Assembly (NCBI GenBank): GCA_003259005.1
Contig: QLII01000001.1
Span: 5,316,001 to 5,380,000 of the forward strand
DNA from: Spirosoma telluris
GTDB lineage: Bacteria; Bacteroidota; Bacteroidia; Cytophagales; Spirosomataceae
DNA length: 64,000 nucleotides
Direction of reading: 5' to 3'
How positions within the stretch are numbered: the first letter of the stretch is position 1; each line of letters opens with the position of its first letter. Position numbers and translations under genes: made by a program. The notes under the pieces are model-generated. The model made no database searches. It was not told the origin of the DNA and saw only the letters and a program-made list of their open reading frames with translations. This document shows positions 8,849-20,132 of the stretch, piece after piece.

Positions 8849-11800
8849 ATGATTAAACATGTGCTTTCAGGGGCCTTCGTCCTGAGCAGCTGGATAGTTG
8901 TCCATGCACAGGAACGAGCCATTACCAGTGCATCAACGGAGAAGAACCCGCCTGCACTGGCAACTATAAAAACGATGAATCCCCTTGCTACCACACCATT
9001 GGATAGCAAGGCGCTGGTAAAAGGGGTAGTATCTGACGAAAAAGGGAACACGCTTCCGGGCGCAACCGTATCGGTAAAGGGAACGACATTGGGAACCACG
9101 ACAGACGTAAATGGGCGGTTTTCAATCAATATGCCTGCGGGTGCGAAGGTGCTGGTGATCTCCTTTATTGGCATGAAAACGCAGGAAATTGAAGTCGGAT
9201 CGCGAACGAATCTGAACATTACGCTCCAGACAGGCGACCAATCACTGGATGAAGTTGTGGTTATTGGCTACGGTACGGCTAAGCGTTCCGATGTTACGTC
9301 ATCAATCACGACCGTGAAAGCCGCTGATTTAAAAGACATTCCAGCAGCGGGTATCGACCAATTACTTCAGGGTAAAGCAGCCGGGGTAACTGTGACTAGC
9401 AATGGTGGCCAGCCTGGTGGGGGCGTCTCGGTTAAAGTTCGTGGGGTTACATCCATTAACAGCAACGACCCTTTATTTGTGATCGACGGTGTGCCGTTTG
9501 TAGGAGGAAATACCTCCAACAGTACTGGCTACGCAGGCCTGGGCGGTGGCGATGGACAGACCGGCAATAGCGTAATGGCCATGCTGAACCCCAATGATAT
9601 TGAAAGCATTGATGTTCTGAAAGATGCCTCAGCGCAAGCCATTTACGGATCACAAGCAGCCAATGGTGTCATTCTGATCACTACCAAAAAAGGCAAATCG
9701 GGCGAAGGTAAGATCAACTACGAAACCTACACAGGCGTTTCGGAAGTGGCCCGCCGACTGAACCTGATGAAGTTGCCGGATTTTGCCCGTTACCAGAACG
9801 AAGTCCTGCCCATTATCGGAAACCCCGTAGCGGACGAGTTTAAAAACCCCGATCTGTTGGGCAACGGTACCGATTGGCAGGAGGCTATGTTCCAGCATGG
9901 AGCGATCAGTAACCACCAGTTGAGTTTTTCGGGTGGTAAAGACCGAACGACTTACTACTTGTCACTGAATTATTTCGATAACAAAGGGATTCTGTTGGGT
10001 TCAGATTTTAAACGATACGCATCCCGTTTTAGCCTCGACACGCAGTTGAAAAGCTGGGTCAAAGTAGGTATTAGTGCCAACGTATCGCGCAGTATCCAGA
10101 ACGTATCGCTGGCCGATGCTGCCGAAGGAACCATCTGGTGGGGGCTTCGACCAGTCCGCTGACACCGGTGAAAAATATTGACGGAACCTGGGTGGTGGAC
10201 AAACGGTAGGTGGCGTGCAATATTATGGCTCAAATTTGGTTGGAAACAGCCAGTACCGGGGCAATACGAAAACCTCGAACAACGTGTTTGGTAGCCTCTA
10301 CGCGGAATTACAGTTTACTAAAGACCTGTCGTTGCGGAACGAACTCTCCTACTCGCTAGGGCAGGATAATAACATTGCCTATCAGAAAGCCGGTAACGTG
10401 GGGAGCACGTCGTTCCGGAGTAAACTGATTGATTCGCGCTCGGATAGCTACTACTGGTCGCTTACCAACTACCTGAGTTATACGAAAAATCTCCGAAAAC
10501 ACGGTATTCAGGCAACAGTAGGTCATCAGGTACAGAACTCCTACTACCAGTCGATTTCGGGGACTAAAGTGGATTTACAGGCCAATATTTTTGACCTGAA
10601 CACCGGCAGTGCCGATCAGACCACCTGGGGCCTGAGTGGTGGCAAAGGTCAATGGGCGATGGAGTCGTACTTTGCCCGTGCCAACTATACCTACGATGAT
10701 CGATACTCGCTGTCGGCCAGTTTCCGGACAGATGGTTCGTCGAATTTCGGACCTAACAACCGCTGGGGTTCGTTTCCCGGTGTATCAGCGGGGTGGACAA
10801 TCTCGAACGAGAAATTCATGAAAGGCCCTATCGCCAATGTCCTGAGTTATGCCAAACTACGTGTCGGTTATGGAGTTGTTGGTAACCAGAACTTCCCAGG
10901 GGGTGCGCCTAACCCTGCCTATGTAGGAGCCGTACAATTCTTCTCAGGTCCGGTGGGTTTCGGCTCCTCGAACATGATCAACGGGATTCCGAATCCGAAT
11001 CTGAAATGGGAGTCGGTTAAAACGACCAACGCCGGGGTTGACCTGGGCTTCTTCAACGGACGGATCGATGCGACGATTGATGTTTACAAAAAAGTTACGT
11101 CCGATATGATCATCTTCCTTACCGGCCCGAACCTGATTGGTGTAGGCGACCAGTGGGATGACTTGAAAGCTCCGCTGGGTAATGCCGGTCAGATGACCAA
11201 TACAGGTGTTGACATCGGCCTGACGACCACCAATATCAAAAAGGGTAATTTTAGCTGGAAGACGAACGTCGTATTTACGCAATTCACCAACCGCTATGAC
11301 AAAGCGGCCAGTGCGGCCTCGGCCCTGGATGGCAAAGTGTATTACAACAACTACCTAATCACGCATACCACGCCCGGCAACGCGGTTGGCTCGTTCTGGG
11401 GATTAAAAACCGATGGGTTATTCCGTACACAGGCCGAACTGGATGCCAGCCTCCCCCAATTTGGCTATAAGGTAAACCAGACCGAAACCTGGCTGGGCGA
11501 TGTTCGCTTCAAGGACATTAACGGTGATGGCAAGATCGACGCACAGGACTACACCTTTATTGGCAGTCCACTCCCGAAATTCACCTGGGGCTTTACCAAT
11601 ACGCTCAACTACGGCGACTTCGATTTCTCGTTGTTCCTGCAAGGCAGCCAGGGTGCCAAAGCGTTTAACTTCCTGCGCTGGCAGTTGGAGGGTCTGAACA
11701 ATGCCTATACCAACCAGCTACAAACGGTAACGGATCGCTATACCGAAGCCAATCCAAATGGCTCATTACCCCGGTTTACTAACACGAACAAGAACAATAC

Positions 11801-12074
11801 GGCCATGTCGGACCGCTATGTAGAGGATGCTTCTTACTGGCGTATTCAGAACATTACGCTGGGGTATCGACTACCTAAAACGTTGCTCAGCAAAGTGAAG
11901 ATATCAAACCTACGGATTTACGGGACGATTCAAAACCTGAAGACCTTCACGAACTACTCAGGCTACGACCCAGAAATCGGTGCTTTCAACAACAGCATTA
12001 AACTGATGAATGTAGACACCGGCCACTATCCGAACCCACGCACCTTCACCGTAGGCGCCAATCTGCAATTTTAA
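8849..12074 (+). CDS. SusC/RagA family TonB-dependent outer membrane transporter (two apparent frameshifts)
   Basis: An outer membrane oligosaccharide importer, about 1075 aa once repaired. ATG 8849 starts a signal peptide (MIKHVLSGAFVLSSWIVVHA). Next come a carboxypeptidase-regulatory-like domain (VKGVVSDEKGNTLPGATVSV), the SusC marker DEVVVIGYGTAKR, the TonB plug and a 22-strand-type barrel ending in RTFTVGANLQF. The frame breaks twice: in the G run at 10140-10144 and in GGG at 10190-10192. Adding one G at each site restores WWGASTSPLTPVKNIDGTW and then GGGQTVGGVQYYG. Both are one-base losses in homopolymers, so sequencing error is the likely cause. It pairs with the SusD lipoprotein downstream. 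Confidence 0.93.
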
Positions 12075-12075
12075 C

Positions 12076-12196
12076 TTAAAGAGCGAAAGAACGAATGAGT
12101 GAGAGAGCGAATTGCTGACGCTAACCTCTCATCACTCAAGGTCTTTTTTACGATAGGCGGTAATCGCTCTTTCGCTCATTCACTCTTTCACTTTAA
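12076..12196. repeat. Imperfect inverted repeat between susC and susD
   Basis: Arms rich in GAGYGAA-type words: GAGCGAAAGAACGAATGAGT near 12080 and its near complement near 12163-12195. It fills the whole susC-susD gap. A long hairpin here could tune the susC:susD ratio or protect the transcript; a role is inference only. Confidence 0.6.
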
Positions 12197-12200
12197 AAAG

Positions 12201-13769
12201 ATGAAAATCAAGCCACTATATGCCCTGATGCTTCCGGCGGTGCTGTTGTCTTCCTGCTCGAAAGACTTTATTGACCGGCCATCGCTGTCGGGCACCACAA
12301 CCGGAAACTATTACAACAATGCGGACGAAGTACGGGCCGCCACCAGTACACTCTACAGCGGCTTGCCCTGGCGCAACTATGAAAGCCGCGCTCAGGATGC
12401 CATCGGCGACGTCATGGGCGGAAATATGTTTACCTACACCGACGTCGAATACCTGAACTTCTCCGTCTCGTCGGCTTCCGACCGGGTTGGTGCGGCCTGG
12501 GGTGCGTTTTATAAGATCATTGGCTATGCCAACGTCATGATCAAAACGTTTGAAGAGAAGAAAGCTGCCGGCGGAAGTGCATCCTACCTGGACCCTGCTA
12601 TTGCCGAGTGTCATTTCATTCGGGGTACTATCTATTTTTACATTGCCCGTACCTGGGGAGCCGCTCCGATCATTACCGATCCGGGTGCAACGGCGTTGTC
12701 CGGCAATTTTAACATTCCCCGCTACCTGCAAAAAGATGTGCTTCGGTTTGCGCTCGATGAGTTGAAGTTGGCCGAAACGGGTTTGCCCGAATCGGATGTG
12801 CCAGGTCGTTTGACGAAGTATTCGGCCAAGGGTATGATGTCCAAGCTATATCTGTACAACAAGGATTACGCCAATGCGAAGGCAAAGGCAGAAGAGGTCA
12901 TCAATTCAGGCAAATACGCCCTTGTTGATGATTATATGGGCATGTTCACGAAAATGAGTCTGAATAACAACGCAGAGACGTTATTCTCGATACAGCATCA
13001 ACTGGCAGGAGACCCCTGGGGAACAGGTAATATCAAAAACCCGGATCGTGGTGCCGGTGCCCTGCGTACCGCCGAAGCGGATGCCTGGGAAATGTACATT
13101 CCTTCGCTCGATTTATTGAAAGAATACGAGTTTGGTGATTTGCGCCGGAAGTGGTCGGTGATGGAACACGGCTGGACGAATCCGAACTGGAAACCCCAAC
13201 GCGCCAATGCGCCCAAGTACAATGCATTCATGGCCAACGGGTTTAAGTATGATACATTGCAGCCAACGGAAGATGGCGGTAGCCTGAACGCTACCCGCTC
13301 GAATATCATTAAGTACTTTGCCGGACCAGGCAAAAGCTTCGGGGGTGAAGCCGTTTTAGGCCAGAATTCGGGGAATAACGTCGTACTCCTGCGTTATGCT
13401 GACATCCTGCTGATTTATGCCGAGGCTACTCTGGCGGGTGCCGCATCGACCAGCGATGCCAAGGCGCTGGAGGCTGTAAACAAAGTCCGGAGCCGGGCGG
13501 GTTTGTCTCCACGAACATCGATTACACAAGACAATATTCTCCACGAACGTCGGGTGGAGTTTGCCTTCGAAGGCGACTACTGGTATGATATTCAGCGGCA
13601 GGGTTTCGCCAAAGCGAAGTCGATCATTGAGAAACAAAATCGGGGAACCGTGACGGGGGCAACCTATCTCACCAATTTCACGGAAGACAAGATGTTTCTG
13701 CCGATTCCGGCTGGCGAGATCGTTCAAGACCCCGAATTGGGCAAAGATCCGGTCCCTTACTACAACTAA
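12201..13769 (+). CDS. SusD/RagB family glycan-binding outer membrane lipoprotein
   Basis: A 522-aa surface lipoprotein. ATG 12201 is chosen because it begins a lipoprotein signal (MKIKPLYALMLPAVLLSSC) with the lipidated Cys at residue 19. SusD features are TPR-like helices, the ECHFIRGTIYFYIARTWG segment, LRYADILLIYAEA, and the C-terminal LHERRVEFAFEGDYWYDIQR followed by FLPIPAGEIVQDP. SusD caps the SusC barrel and binds oligosaccharide. It lies in a SusC-SusD-SGBP-GH26-GH9 series, so the ligand is probably a beta-mannan or glucomannan fragment. Confidence 0.95.
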   Translation: MKIKPLYALMLPAVLLSSCSKDFIDRPSLSGTTTGNYYNNADEVRAATSTLYSGLPWRNYESRAQDAIGDVMGGNMFTYTDVEYLNFSVSSASDRVGAAWGAFYKIIGYANVMIKTFEEKKAAGGSASYLDPAIAECHFIRGTIYFYIARTWGAAPIITDPGATALSGNFNIPRYLQKDVLRFALDELKLAETGLPESDVPGRLTKYSAKGMMSKLYLYNKDYANAKAKAEEVINSGKYALVDDYMGMFTKMSLNNNAETLFSIQHQLAGDPWGTGNIKNPDRGAGALRTAEADAWEMYIPSLDLLKEYEFGDLRRKWSVMEHGWTNPNWKPQRANAPKYNAFMANGFKYDTLQPTEDGGSLNATRSNIIKYFAGPGKSFGGEAVLGQNSGNNVVLLRYADILLIYAEATLAGAASTSDAKALEAVNKVRSRAGLSPRTSITQDNILHERRVEFAFEGDYWYDIQRQGFAKAKSIIEKQNRGTVTGATYLTNFTEDKMFLPIPAGEIVQDPELGKDPVPYYN

Positions 13770-13785
13770 ATAGTGGTCATTTATT

Positions 13786-13862
13786 GTCATTCATCGTCAT
13801 TAGGCAGGCATTTATTGCGACTACTAACGACCAATAAATAACCCCTAATGACGGCGAATGAC
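13786..13862. repeat. Inverted repeat between susD and the glycan-binding protein
   Basis: GTCATTCATCGTCATTAGG at the left pairs imperfectly with CCTAATGACGGCGAATGAC at the right. It occupies most of the gap. There is no T-tract on the plus strand, so it is not an obvious terminator. Confidence 0.6.
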
Positions 13863-13880
13863 CTCTAAACTTAGCTACCA

Positions 13881-14975
13881 ATGACATTCCAGAAATTAAA
13901 TCGCATAGCAGTCTTATCATTCCTGGCAGCAGTAACTGCTTTCACGATAAGCTCCTGCACAAAAGATACGGACGGAAGTCCACAAATTGCCCCTGGCAAT
14001 CCCGTTGCTACCAAGCTCATGCCCGACTCCGCAGCGGGCGGATCGCTGGTTACGTTAACGGGTACGGGCCTGGGCGATATTCGCAGTATTGTTTTTGAAA
14101 AGGGAAATGTTCCTGCTGGGTTTCAATCCACGCTCAATACCGAAGGAGCCATTCTTTTTCGGGTACCTTCGGAGGTGCTGGGCGGCACGCAGAACATTAT
14201 TTTCACCAACAGCGCGGGTAATACCCTGAAGGTTCCATTCAAGGCGCTGGCCTATCCGACGGTAGCCTCGGTCTCAAATTATAATTTCACAAAAGGCACC
14301 GTCATCACCCTCACTGGTAATAACTTCGACGATGTTACGGCAGTAACGCTGACCGATTCGATAAAAGGCGTATCGGACCCAGTAACGATTGTTTCTAAAG
14401 CAAAAACACAACTGGTTGTCCAGATGCCCGCGTCGACACTGAGTCGGGCTCCCCTACGCATCACCAACGGCACCGGGCGGATCACGTCCCCTCAGGAGTT
14501 TGTGAATGTTGATAAAGCCTATCCGATCTTTACGGATGCCTATGGCACTGGTTTTCAAGATGGTTCCTGGGGTGATGCGGCAGCCGTATCAACCAAGGAG
14601 TTTGCATCAGGAACTGCATCCATTGGCAAGAACTTTCAGAAAGGCAACTGGCATTTGATCGCCTTTGCCAACTGGTCAGGGTCAGCCATTCCGTACTCTG
14701 CGGATTACACCTATGTAACGGGCTGGATCAAAGGTGCTTCGGCGGATTACTCGCTTTACTTAACAACCGATGCAGGTAAGGCTGGCTTCGGGGATTTTGT
14801 GGAGACCAATAAAATCAATGTGAAAGCTGGAGTTTGGAATTACTTTAAAATCAAACTGTCGACAATAGATTTCTGGCTACCGGGCAAAACCCTTACGCAA
14901 GTCGGTTTCCGTATTCAGGGACCAGACAAACAGGATGAGACCTTCTATTTCGATGACATCATGCTGGTGAAGTAA
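13881..14975 (+). CDS. IPT/TIG-domain surface glycan-binding lipoprotein
   Basis: A 364-aa lipoprotein; the signal MTFQKLNRIAVLSFLAAVTA ends at a Cys in ISSCTKD. Two IPT/TIG immunoglobulin-like repeats follow: PVATKLMPDSAAGGSLVTLT with TGTGLGDI, and PTVASVSNYNFTKGTVITLT with GNNFDD. The C-terminal 150 residues look like a carbohydrate-binding beta-sandwich (TETFYFDD-like end, DETFYFDDIMLVK). This arrangement is typical of surface glycan-binding proteins located after SusD. It presumably captures the polysaccharide at the cell surface for the GH26 enzyme encoded next. Confidence 0.85.
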   Translation: MTFQKLNRIAVLSFLAAVTAFTISSCTKDTDGSPQIAPGNPVATKLMPDSAAGGSLVTLTGTGLGDIRSIVFEKGNVPAGFQSTLNTEGAILFRVPSEVLGGTQNIIFTNSAGNTLKVPFKALAYPTVASVSNYNFTKGTVITLTGNNFDDVTAVTLTDSIKGVSDPVTIVSKAKTQLVVQMPASTLSRAPLRITNGTGRITSPQEFVNVDKAYPIFTDAYGTGFQDGSWGDAAAVSTKEFASGTASIGKNFQKGNWHLIAFANWSGSAIPYSADYTYVTGWIKGASADYSLYLTTDAGKAGFGDFVETNKINVKAGVWNYFKIKLSTIDFWLPGKTLTQVGFRIQGPDKQDETFYFDDIMLVK

Positions 14976-14993
14976 CGACATTGGGTATCCTTA

Positions 14994-15026
14994 AACTTCC
15001 CGAAAGTTCAAAACTTTCGGGAAGTT
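14994..15026 (+). terminator. Short perfect hairpin before the GH26 gene
   Basis: AACTTCCCGAAAGTT and AACTTTCGGGAAGTT form a 15-bp stem with a 3-base loop (CAA). There is no clear T-tract, so it may attenuate or process the transcript rather than end it. Confidence 0.55.
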
Positions 15027-15049
15027 CACTTGAGCTACATTTTACCTAT

Positions 15050-16176
15050 ATGCTATCTTTTTTACCACTGATACCACAACAATTCTTCCTAAATTACCAG
15101 CAGCCTTGCCTTTATCTTCTAGCCATTTTCCTGACAGTTAGTATTTCTAGCTGTAAAGCTGCCGAATCGGTTGTTGTAGCCGACACTATACAGCAACCAG
15201 CAACGCCTACGCTACCGATCAAACCAGCAAATCAACTTGTTAACGCCCAGGCAACGTCATCAACAAAAAACCTATTCGCCTATTTGACGAATCAGTACGG
15301 TCGTAAAGTTATTTCAGGTCAGCAAGACGACGTGGAATACGTACTGGATAAAACCGGCAAAGAGCCTGCCATTGGCGCGTTTGATTTAATTGACTACTCC
15401 CCAGCCGGGTACAATTTGGCGTAACCCCAACCCGCACCAGCGAAGCTATGATCAACTGGGCGAAGAAAGGCGAAGGCCGGGGTATCATTAGCCTGTGCTG
15501 GCACTGGAACGCCCCTACCAATTTGACCAATCAAGCCCCTGATAAACTCTGGTGGAGTGGCTTTTACACCCGCGCTACAACCTTCGACCTGGCAGCAACC
15601 TTAGCAGATAAAAACGGGGAGCGCTATAACCTGTTGCTGCGCGACATTGATTCCATTGCGGTGCAACTCCGGAAATTTCAGGATGCCGATATACCCGTAC
15701 TCTGGAGGCCCCTGCACGAAGCGCCCGGTGGCTGGTTCTGGTGGGGTGCTAAAGGAGCAGGCCCGTTTAAAGAACTCTGGCAGATTCTGTACAACCGCCT
15801 GACCAACGAGCATCAACTGCACAACCTGATCTGGGTATATACCGGAACCGATACCGTGAACCCAGACTGGTACCCTGGCGATCAATACGTTGACATTGTT
15901 GGACTGGACATTTACGCAGCCCCAGCAGCAGACTTAAACAACAACTGGACCAGCACGCAAGCCCGATTTAATGGCAAAAAACTGGTAACATTATCAGAAA
16001 CTGGTAATCTGCCTAGTCCGGATAAGATTCGTAATATTGGTACGTGGTGGTCATGGTTTTCCGTCTGGAACGGTACCGACTGGATAAAAAAACAGCCAAT
16101 TGACCAGCTTAAGGGCGTTTATACCGATCCTGACGTGATTACCCGCGACGAACTCCCCAACTGGCGACAACCCTAA
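15050..16176 (+). CDS. GH26 family beta-mannanase lipoprotein (one apparent frameshift)
   Basis: About 375 aa after repair. ATG 15050 starts a signal whose lipobox SISSC places the enzyme in a membrane, probably on the cell surface. GH26 features are GRKVISGQQDD, DYSPARVQFGVTPTRTSEA (across the break), WHWNAP, the acid/base Glu in WRPLHEAPGGWFWWG (about residue 224) and the nucleophile Glu in LVTLSETGNLP (about 317). The frame breaks near 15405-15409, where CCCGGG has become CCGGG; adding one C joins the halves. GH26 enzymes mostly cut beta-1,4-mannan, which sets the likely substrate of the locus. Confidence 0.9.
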
Positions 16177-16235
16177 TCGGAACGTTCTGTATCTTGCTCA
16201 TCATTTGCCCGGTATAAGTCGGGGACCGAAACAGA

Positions 16236-18088
16236 ATGAAGATCCTAAAGTTGATTATGCAGTTGAAGAAACAGGCTTTCGAAAGCGTAAATGGCCGGCT
16301 TAATCCAATTCGCCACAAAATTCTGATTTTTAGCCTTTTGCTGTTCAGCCTGGCGATTAATGATGTTAATGGGCAGTCTATATCTGAATCAATTCGCCTT
16401 AATCAACTTGGCTTTTACCCAAATGCTCCCAAAATCGCCATCGTTCTGGGTGAGGTATCCGGCCCCTTTCAGATAACCTCAGCAGACGGCAAGAAAGTCC
16501 TTTTCTCTGGAACCCTCAGCCAGCCACGCCAGAACGCCATTTCCGGTAAAACTGCCCGAACAGCTGATTTCTCGGCATTCCGTTCAACCGGCACTTTCGT
16601 AGTGGTTGTACCCGGTCTGGGTCACTCCTATCCATTTTCAATTCGCCCGAACATACACCGCAATCTGGCCATTGGTGCATTAAAGGGATTCTATTACCAA
16701 CGAGCATCTATTGATTTACCCGAAACTTATGCCGGACAGTGGCACCGACCAGCCGGTCATCCAGACACACGTGTACTCATTCATCCATCGGCAGCATCGG
16801 CTACCCGTCCAGTAGGCACAACGATCTCATCGCCAAGAGGTTGGTACGATGCCGGGGATTATAACAAATACATCGTCAACTCAGGCATTACGATGGGTAC
16901 GTTACTGTCACTGTACGAAGATTTCCCTAATTTCTGCCGTACAGTTGTTACAAACATTCCAGAGAGCAAAAATAATCTACCCGATTTACTGGATGAGTCC
17001 TTATGGAACCTTCGCTGGATGCTAACGATGCAGGACCCAGCCGACGGTGGTGTTTATCATAAGCTCACTAACGCCCGCTTCGATGGGATGATTATGCCCA
17101 ATCAGGCCAATAAAGACCGTTATGTCGTTCAGAAAAGCATAACGGCCACACTCGACTTTGCCGCCGTGATGGCGCAGGCAAGCCGAGTATTTCGGCATTA
17201 TGATAAAGAATTGCCCGGTTTGGCAGATTCCTGCGTGACTGCGGCAACTCATGCCTGGATATGGGCGAAACAGAATCCGAACGCCCGCTACGACCAGAAT
17301 GCAATGAACAACCAATTCGAACCAGATGTTGTGACAGGCGGCTACGAAGACCGGGACGCCAGCGACGAGTGGATTTGGGCCGCTGCAGAACTTTATCTGA
17401 CGACAAAAGAGGATGCTTATTATACAGCGGTCAATCTGTTCCCGGATGATAAAACGCCATTGCCTTCGTGGCCGCAGGTACGTACACTAGCCTATTACTC
17501 GCTGGCCCGCTTTGCAAACGAACTGACGCCAGTTGGCCAAAAAGACTTGCCTCAACTCAAAAAGCGTCTGATCCAATTTGCGGATCAGCTTCGGCAAGAT
17601 GTTGACAAGCAGGCATTTCAAACCGTTATGGGGAAATCGGCCAGCGACTATATTTGGGGAAGTAGCGCCGTAGCCGCCAATCAGGGGATTGCCCTTATTC
17701 AGGCTTACCAATTAACGAATGATCGAACCTATCTGGATGCGGCACTGGCCAATCTGGATTACATATTGGGCCGTAACGCTACGGGTTATTCGTTCGTTAC
17801 CGGCTTTGGCAGTAAATCAACGATGCATCCCCATCACCGCCCATCCATTGCCGACGGCATTGAGGCTCCAATTCCCGGATTGCTATCGGGGGCACGAATG
17901 CCAATGCCGCCCGGCAGGATAAATGTGCGGGCTACACAACGACCCTGGCTGACGAGGTTTACCTCGACGATGCCTGCTCCTACGCATCCAACGAAATTGC
18001 CATCAACTGGAACGCTCCACTAATTTATCTGGCAACCGCTTTGGAAGCCCTACAAAAGAAAGCGAACTACAGCGCGCTTCAAAAATGA
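16236..18088 (+). CDS. GH9 family endo/exo-glucanase (one apparent frameshift)
   Basis: About 617 aa after repair. A long N-terminus leads to a membrane-like signal segment (ILIFSLLLFSLAINDVNGQ); ATG 16257 is an alternative start. The N-terminal Ig-like cellulase domain has IRLNQLGFYPNAPKIAIV. The (alpha/alpha)6 catalytic domain has GWYDAGDYNKYIVNSG with the catalytic Asp pair. The real C-terminus, with the acid Glu in SNEIAINWNAPLIYLATALE, lies in the next frame and ends at TGA 18086-18088. The break is a five-G run at 17888-17892 that should have six. In a locus with GH26 it may cut glucomannan or cellodextrin-like backbones. Confidence 0.9.
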
Positions 18089-18157
18089 GTTAATGACGGT
18101 ATACAGAACCACTCAACACAACTAAATTGTAGATTGCGCCTATTCTGATTTAGACGT

Positions 18158-20043
18158 ATGAACAACCAGGCAATTAGCATTCGGGACAACTTACAGGCCA
18201 TCTATAAAGATGTGTATACGACTGAAGCTCTTTCAGCCCTTTCTGCTCTGGCCCACTTTAACATCCGCATCAAAGAAGTTATGGCCACGCGCATGCAGCG
18301 CCGGAAAGCCCGTCAGCAAAGCAAAACACGAATTAGCTTTCTTGACCCACAGAGCACGATTCCAGGAACAACCATCCAGGTGCAGGATGCCCGCGATGGC
18401 AACTTCGAGGGAGGTAGTATTCCTCCTGATCTACAACGGCAGTGGATTCAGGGAACAGGCCCGGCGGCAAAACCCAACGCGCCCGTCGAAAACAGTATCC
18501 GTAATGTGGCCTATGCCCTGCTCTCGGGTGCCGATGGCTGGATGTTCGATGGCGAAGATGCCCTGGGACAAATCTCCACCATGTCGCTCGATAATCAGCG
18601 CAATCTGAAACTGGCTATCCACAAAGATCCCCTATTCCTGACCGTAGCCGAGCAGGTAGCCGCGGAAATCAATACCTGGGCAAAAGCCTTTTTAGGACGC
18701 GAAACGATTACCGACTGGAAAACGCAACTGGACTTCACCACCAAGATCTTTCGGGCGCGGGGCCTCCACCTCGACGACCGCCATATTCGGGATGCGGACG
18801 GGGTAGCCATGGCGGCTTCCATCGTCGATGCGACGCTGTATGTGGTCAATAATTATAAGGCACTGCAACAGGCAGGAGCATCCATCGTACTATATCTACC
18901 CAAAATCCAGACCGCCGAAGAAGCCGGTGTCTGGAATGAACTGCTGAGCGCCCTTGAGAACCACATTGGTCTGGAAGTCGGAACGATTAAGGTCTACGTG
19001 CTGGTCGAACAGCTCGAAGCTACCCACCAACTGATGGAAATCCGGGCGGCTCTTGGGAAGCATTTCGTGGGCTATAACACGGGCCGTTGGGACTACATCA
19101 ACAGCGTATCCGATGCCATGGCCTGGGATAAAACCTTCGTCAACCCGAATATTGAAGCCATCACCATGACCTATGGCTACATGCGCAATTACGAAGACCG
19201 CGTTCGTCAGGCCGTCAATACGCCGGATCTTAATGGCAATTTCGCTTTATGGCAGGGGGCATGGAGCCAAACATTCCTGTCGGCTCCGAAGAAGGGGTTT
19301 CGGCCAGCATGAAAAAAGCGGTGGCCGGTGCCCAACGCGAACAGCGCGAAGGTGCCAGTGGCAAATGGGTGGCTCACTGGAAAATGGTGCACATCGTCCG
19401 CCCCGTCTGGGAGAACGTGGGCCAGGCCAATCAGTTGGGCCGGGAGTTTCCGCGGCTCACCTATTCCCAACAGGATGCCGATGGACTGATTCTGATTGAG
19501 GCCGCTCCTACCGATATTCGGGGAGCGCGCAATTTGCTGAGTGTTGCCTTACAATACGGCAATGCCTTTGGCCAGGGAATGCAGGCAGCGGCTCTGAAAC
19601 CCGCCGATTTCTTTGGTAACGATGACATTTTATACCTGATGGAAGATATGGCCACGGGTGAAATTCGGCTGAGTATTCTCTGGGAATGGATGCACAAAGG
19701 AGCCATTCTGACGGAGGATGATGCGGAAACGGGCACCAAAGCCGGGGACGTTTTTTCGGAAGGGCTGTACCAGACCTTACTGGATCAGGAGTATGACAAA
19801 CTGCTGAAGGCCAGCAATAAGGATGTCTATGACGCATCGAAAACCACGACGTTGCCCATCGCTCGTGAAATTGCCAACACGTACATGCTCAGTGAAGTAA
19901 AGCCGCCCTGGTTTATTGATCTGCTGAATATCAACCTCAATAACTTGGACCTGGCCGTAGCGAAACAACGGATCAGCTTATATATGGACACATTGGTCAA
20001 CGAAGGCAAACGGGTGACCGAAAACCTTGACTTTACGCATTGA
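18158..20043 (+). CDS. Malate synthase-like protein (one apparent frameshift)
   Basis: About 628 aa after repair, longer than ordinary malate synthase A (about 530). Malate synthase-like landmarks are GADGWMFDGEDALGQ, VYVLVEQLEATHQLMEIRAA, the GYNTGRWDYINS segment and GGMEPNIPVGSEE. The break is a five-G run at 19255-19259; a sixth G gives FALWQGGMEPNIPV. Malate synthase joins glyoxylate and acetyl-CoA in the glyoxylate shunt. No isocitrate lyase is present here, and the spacing of the acidic motifs differs from the textbook enzyme, so a related aldolase or lyase function is possible. The N-terminus (about 100 residues) is not recognised. Confidence 0.7.
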
Positions 20044-20132
20044 CTTACTGTTTCCTGCAATCTACGGCCCCACGCTAAGCATAGTACATCCGTTTGCCCT
20101 ATCTTTGGCGCAGGGAAATCATCACTATAGTT

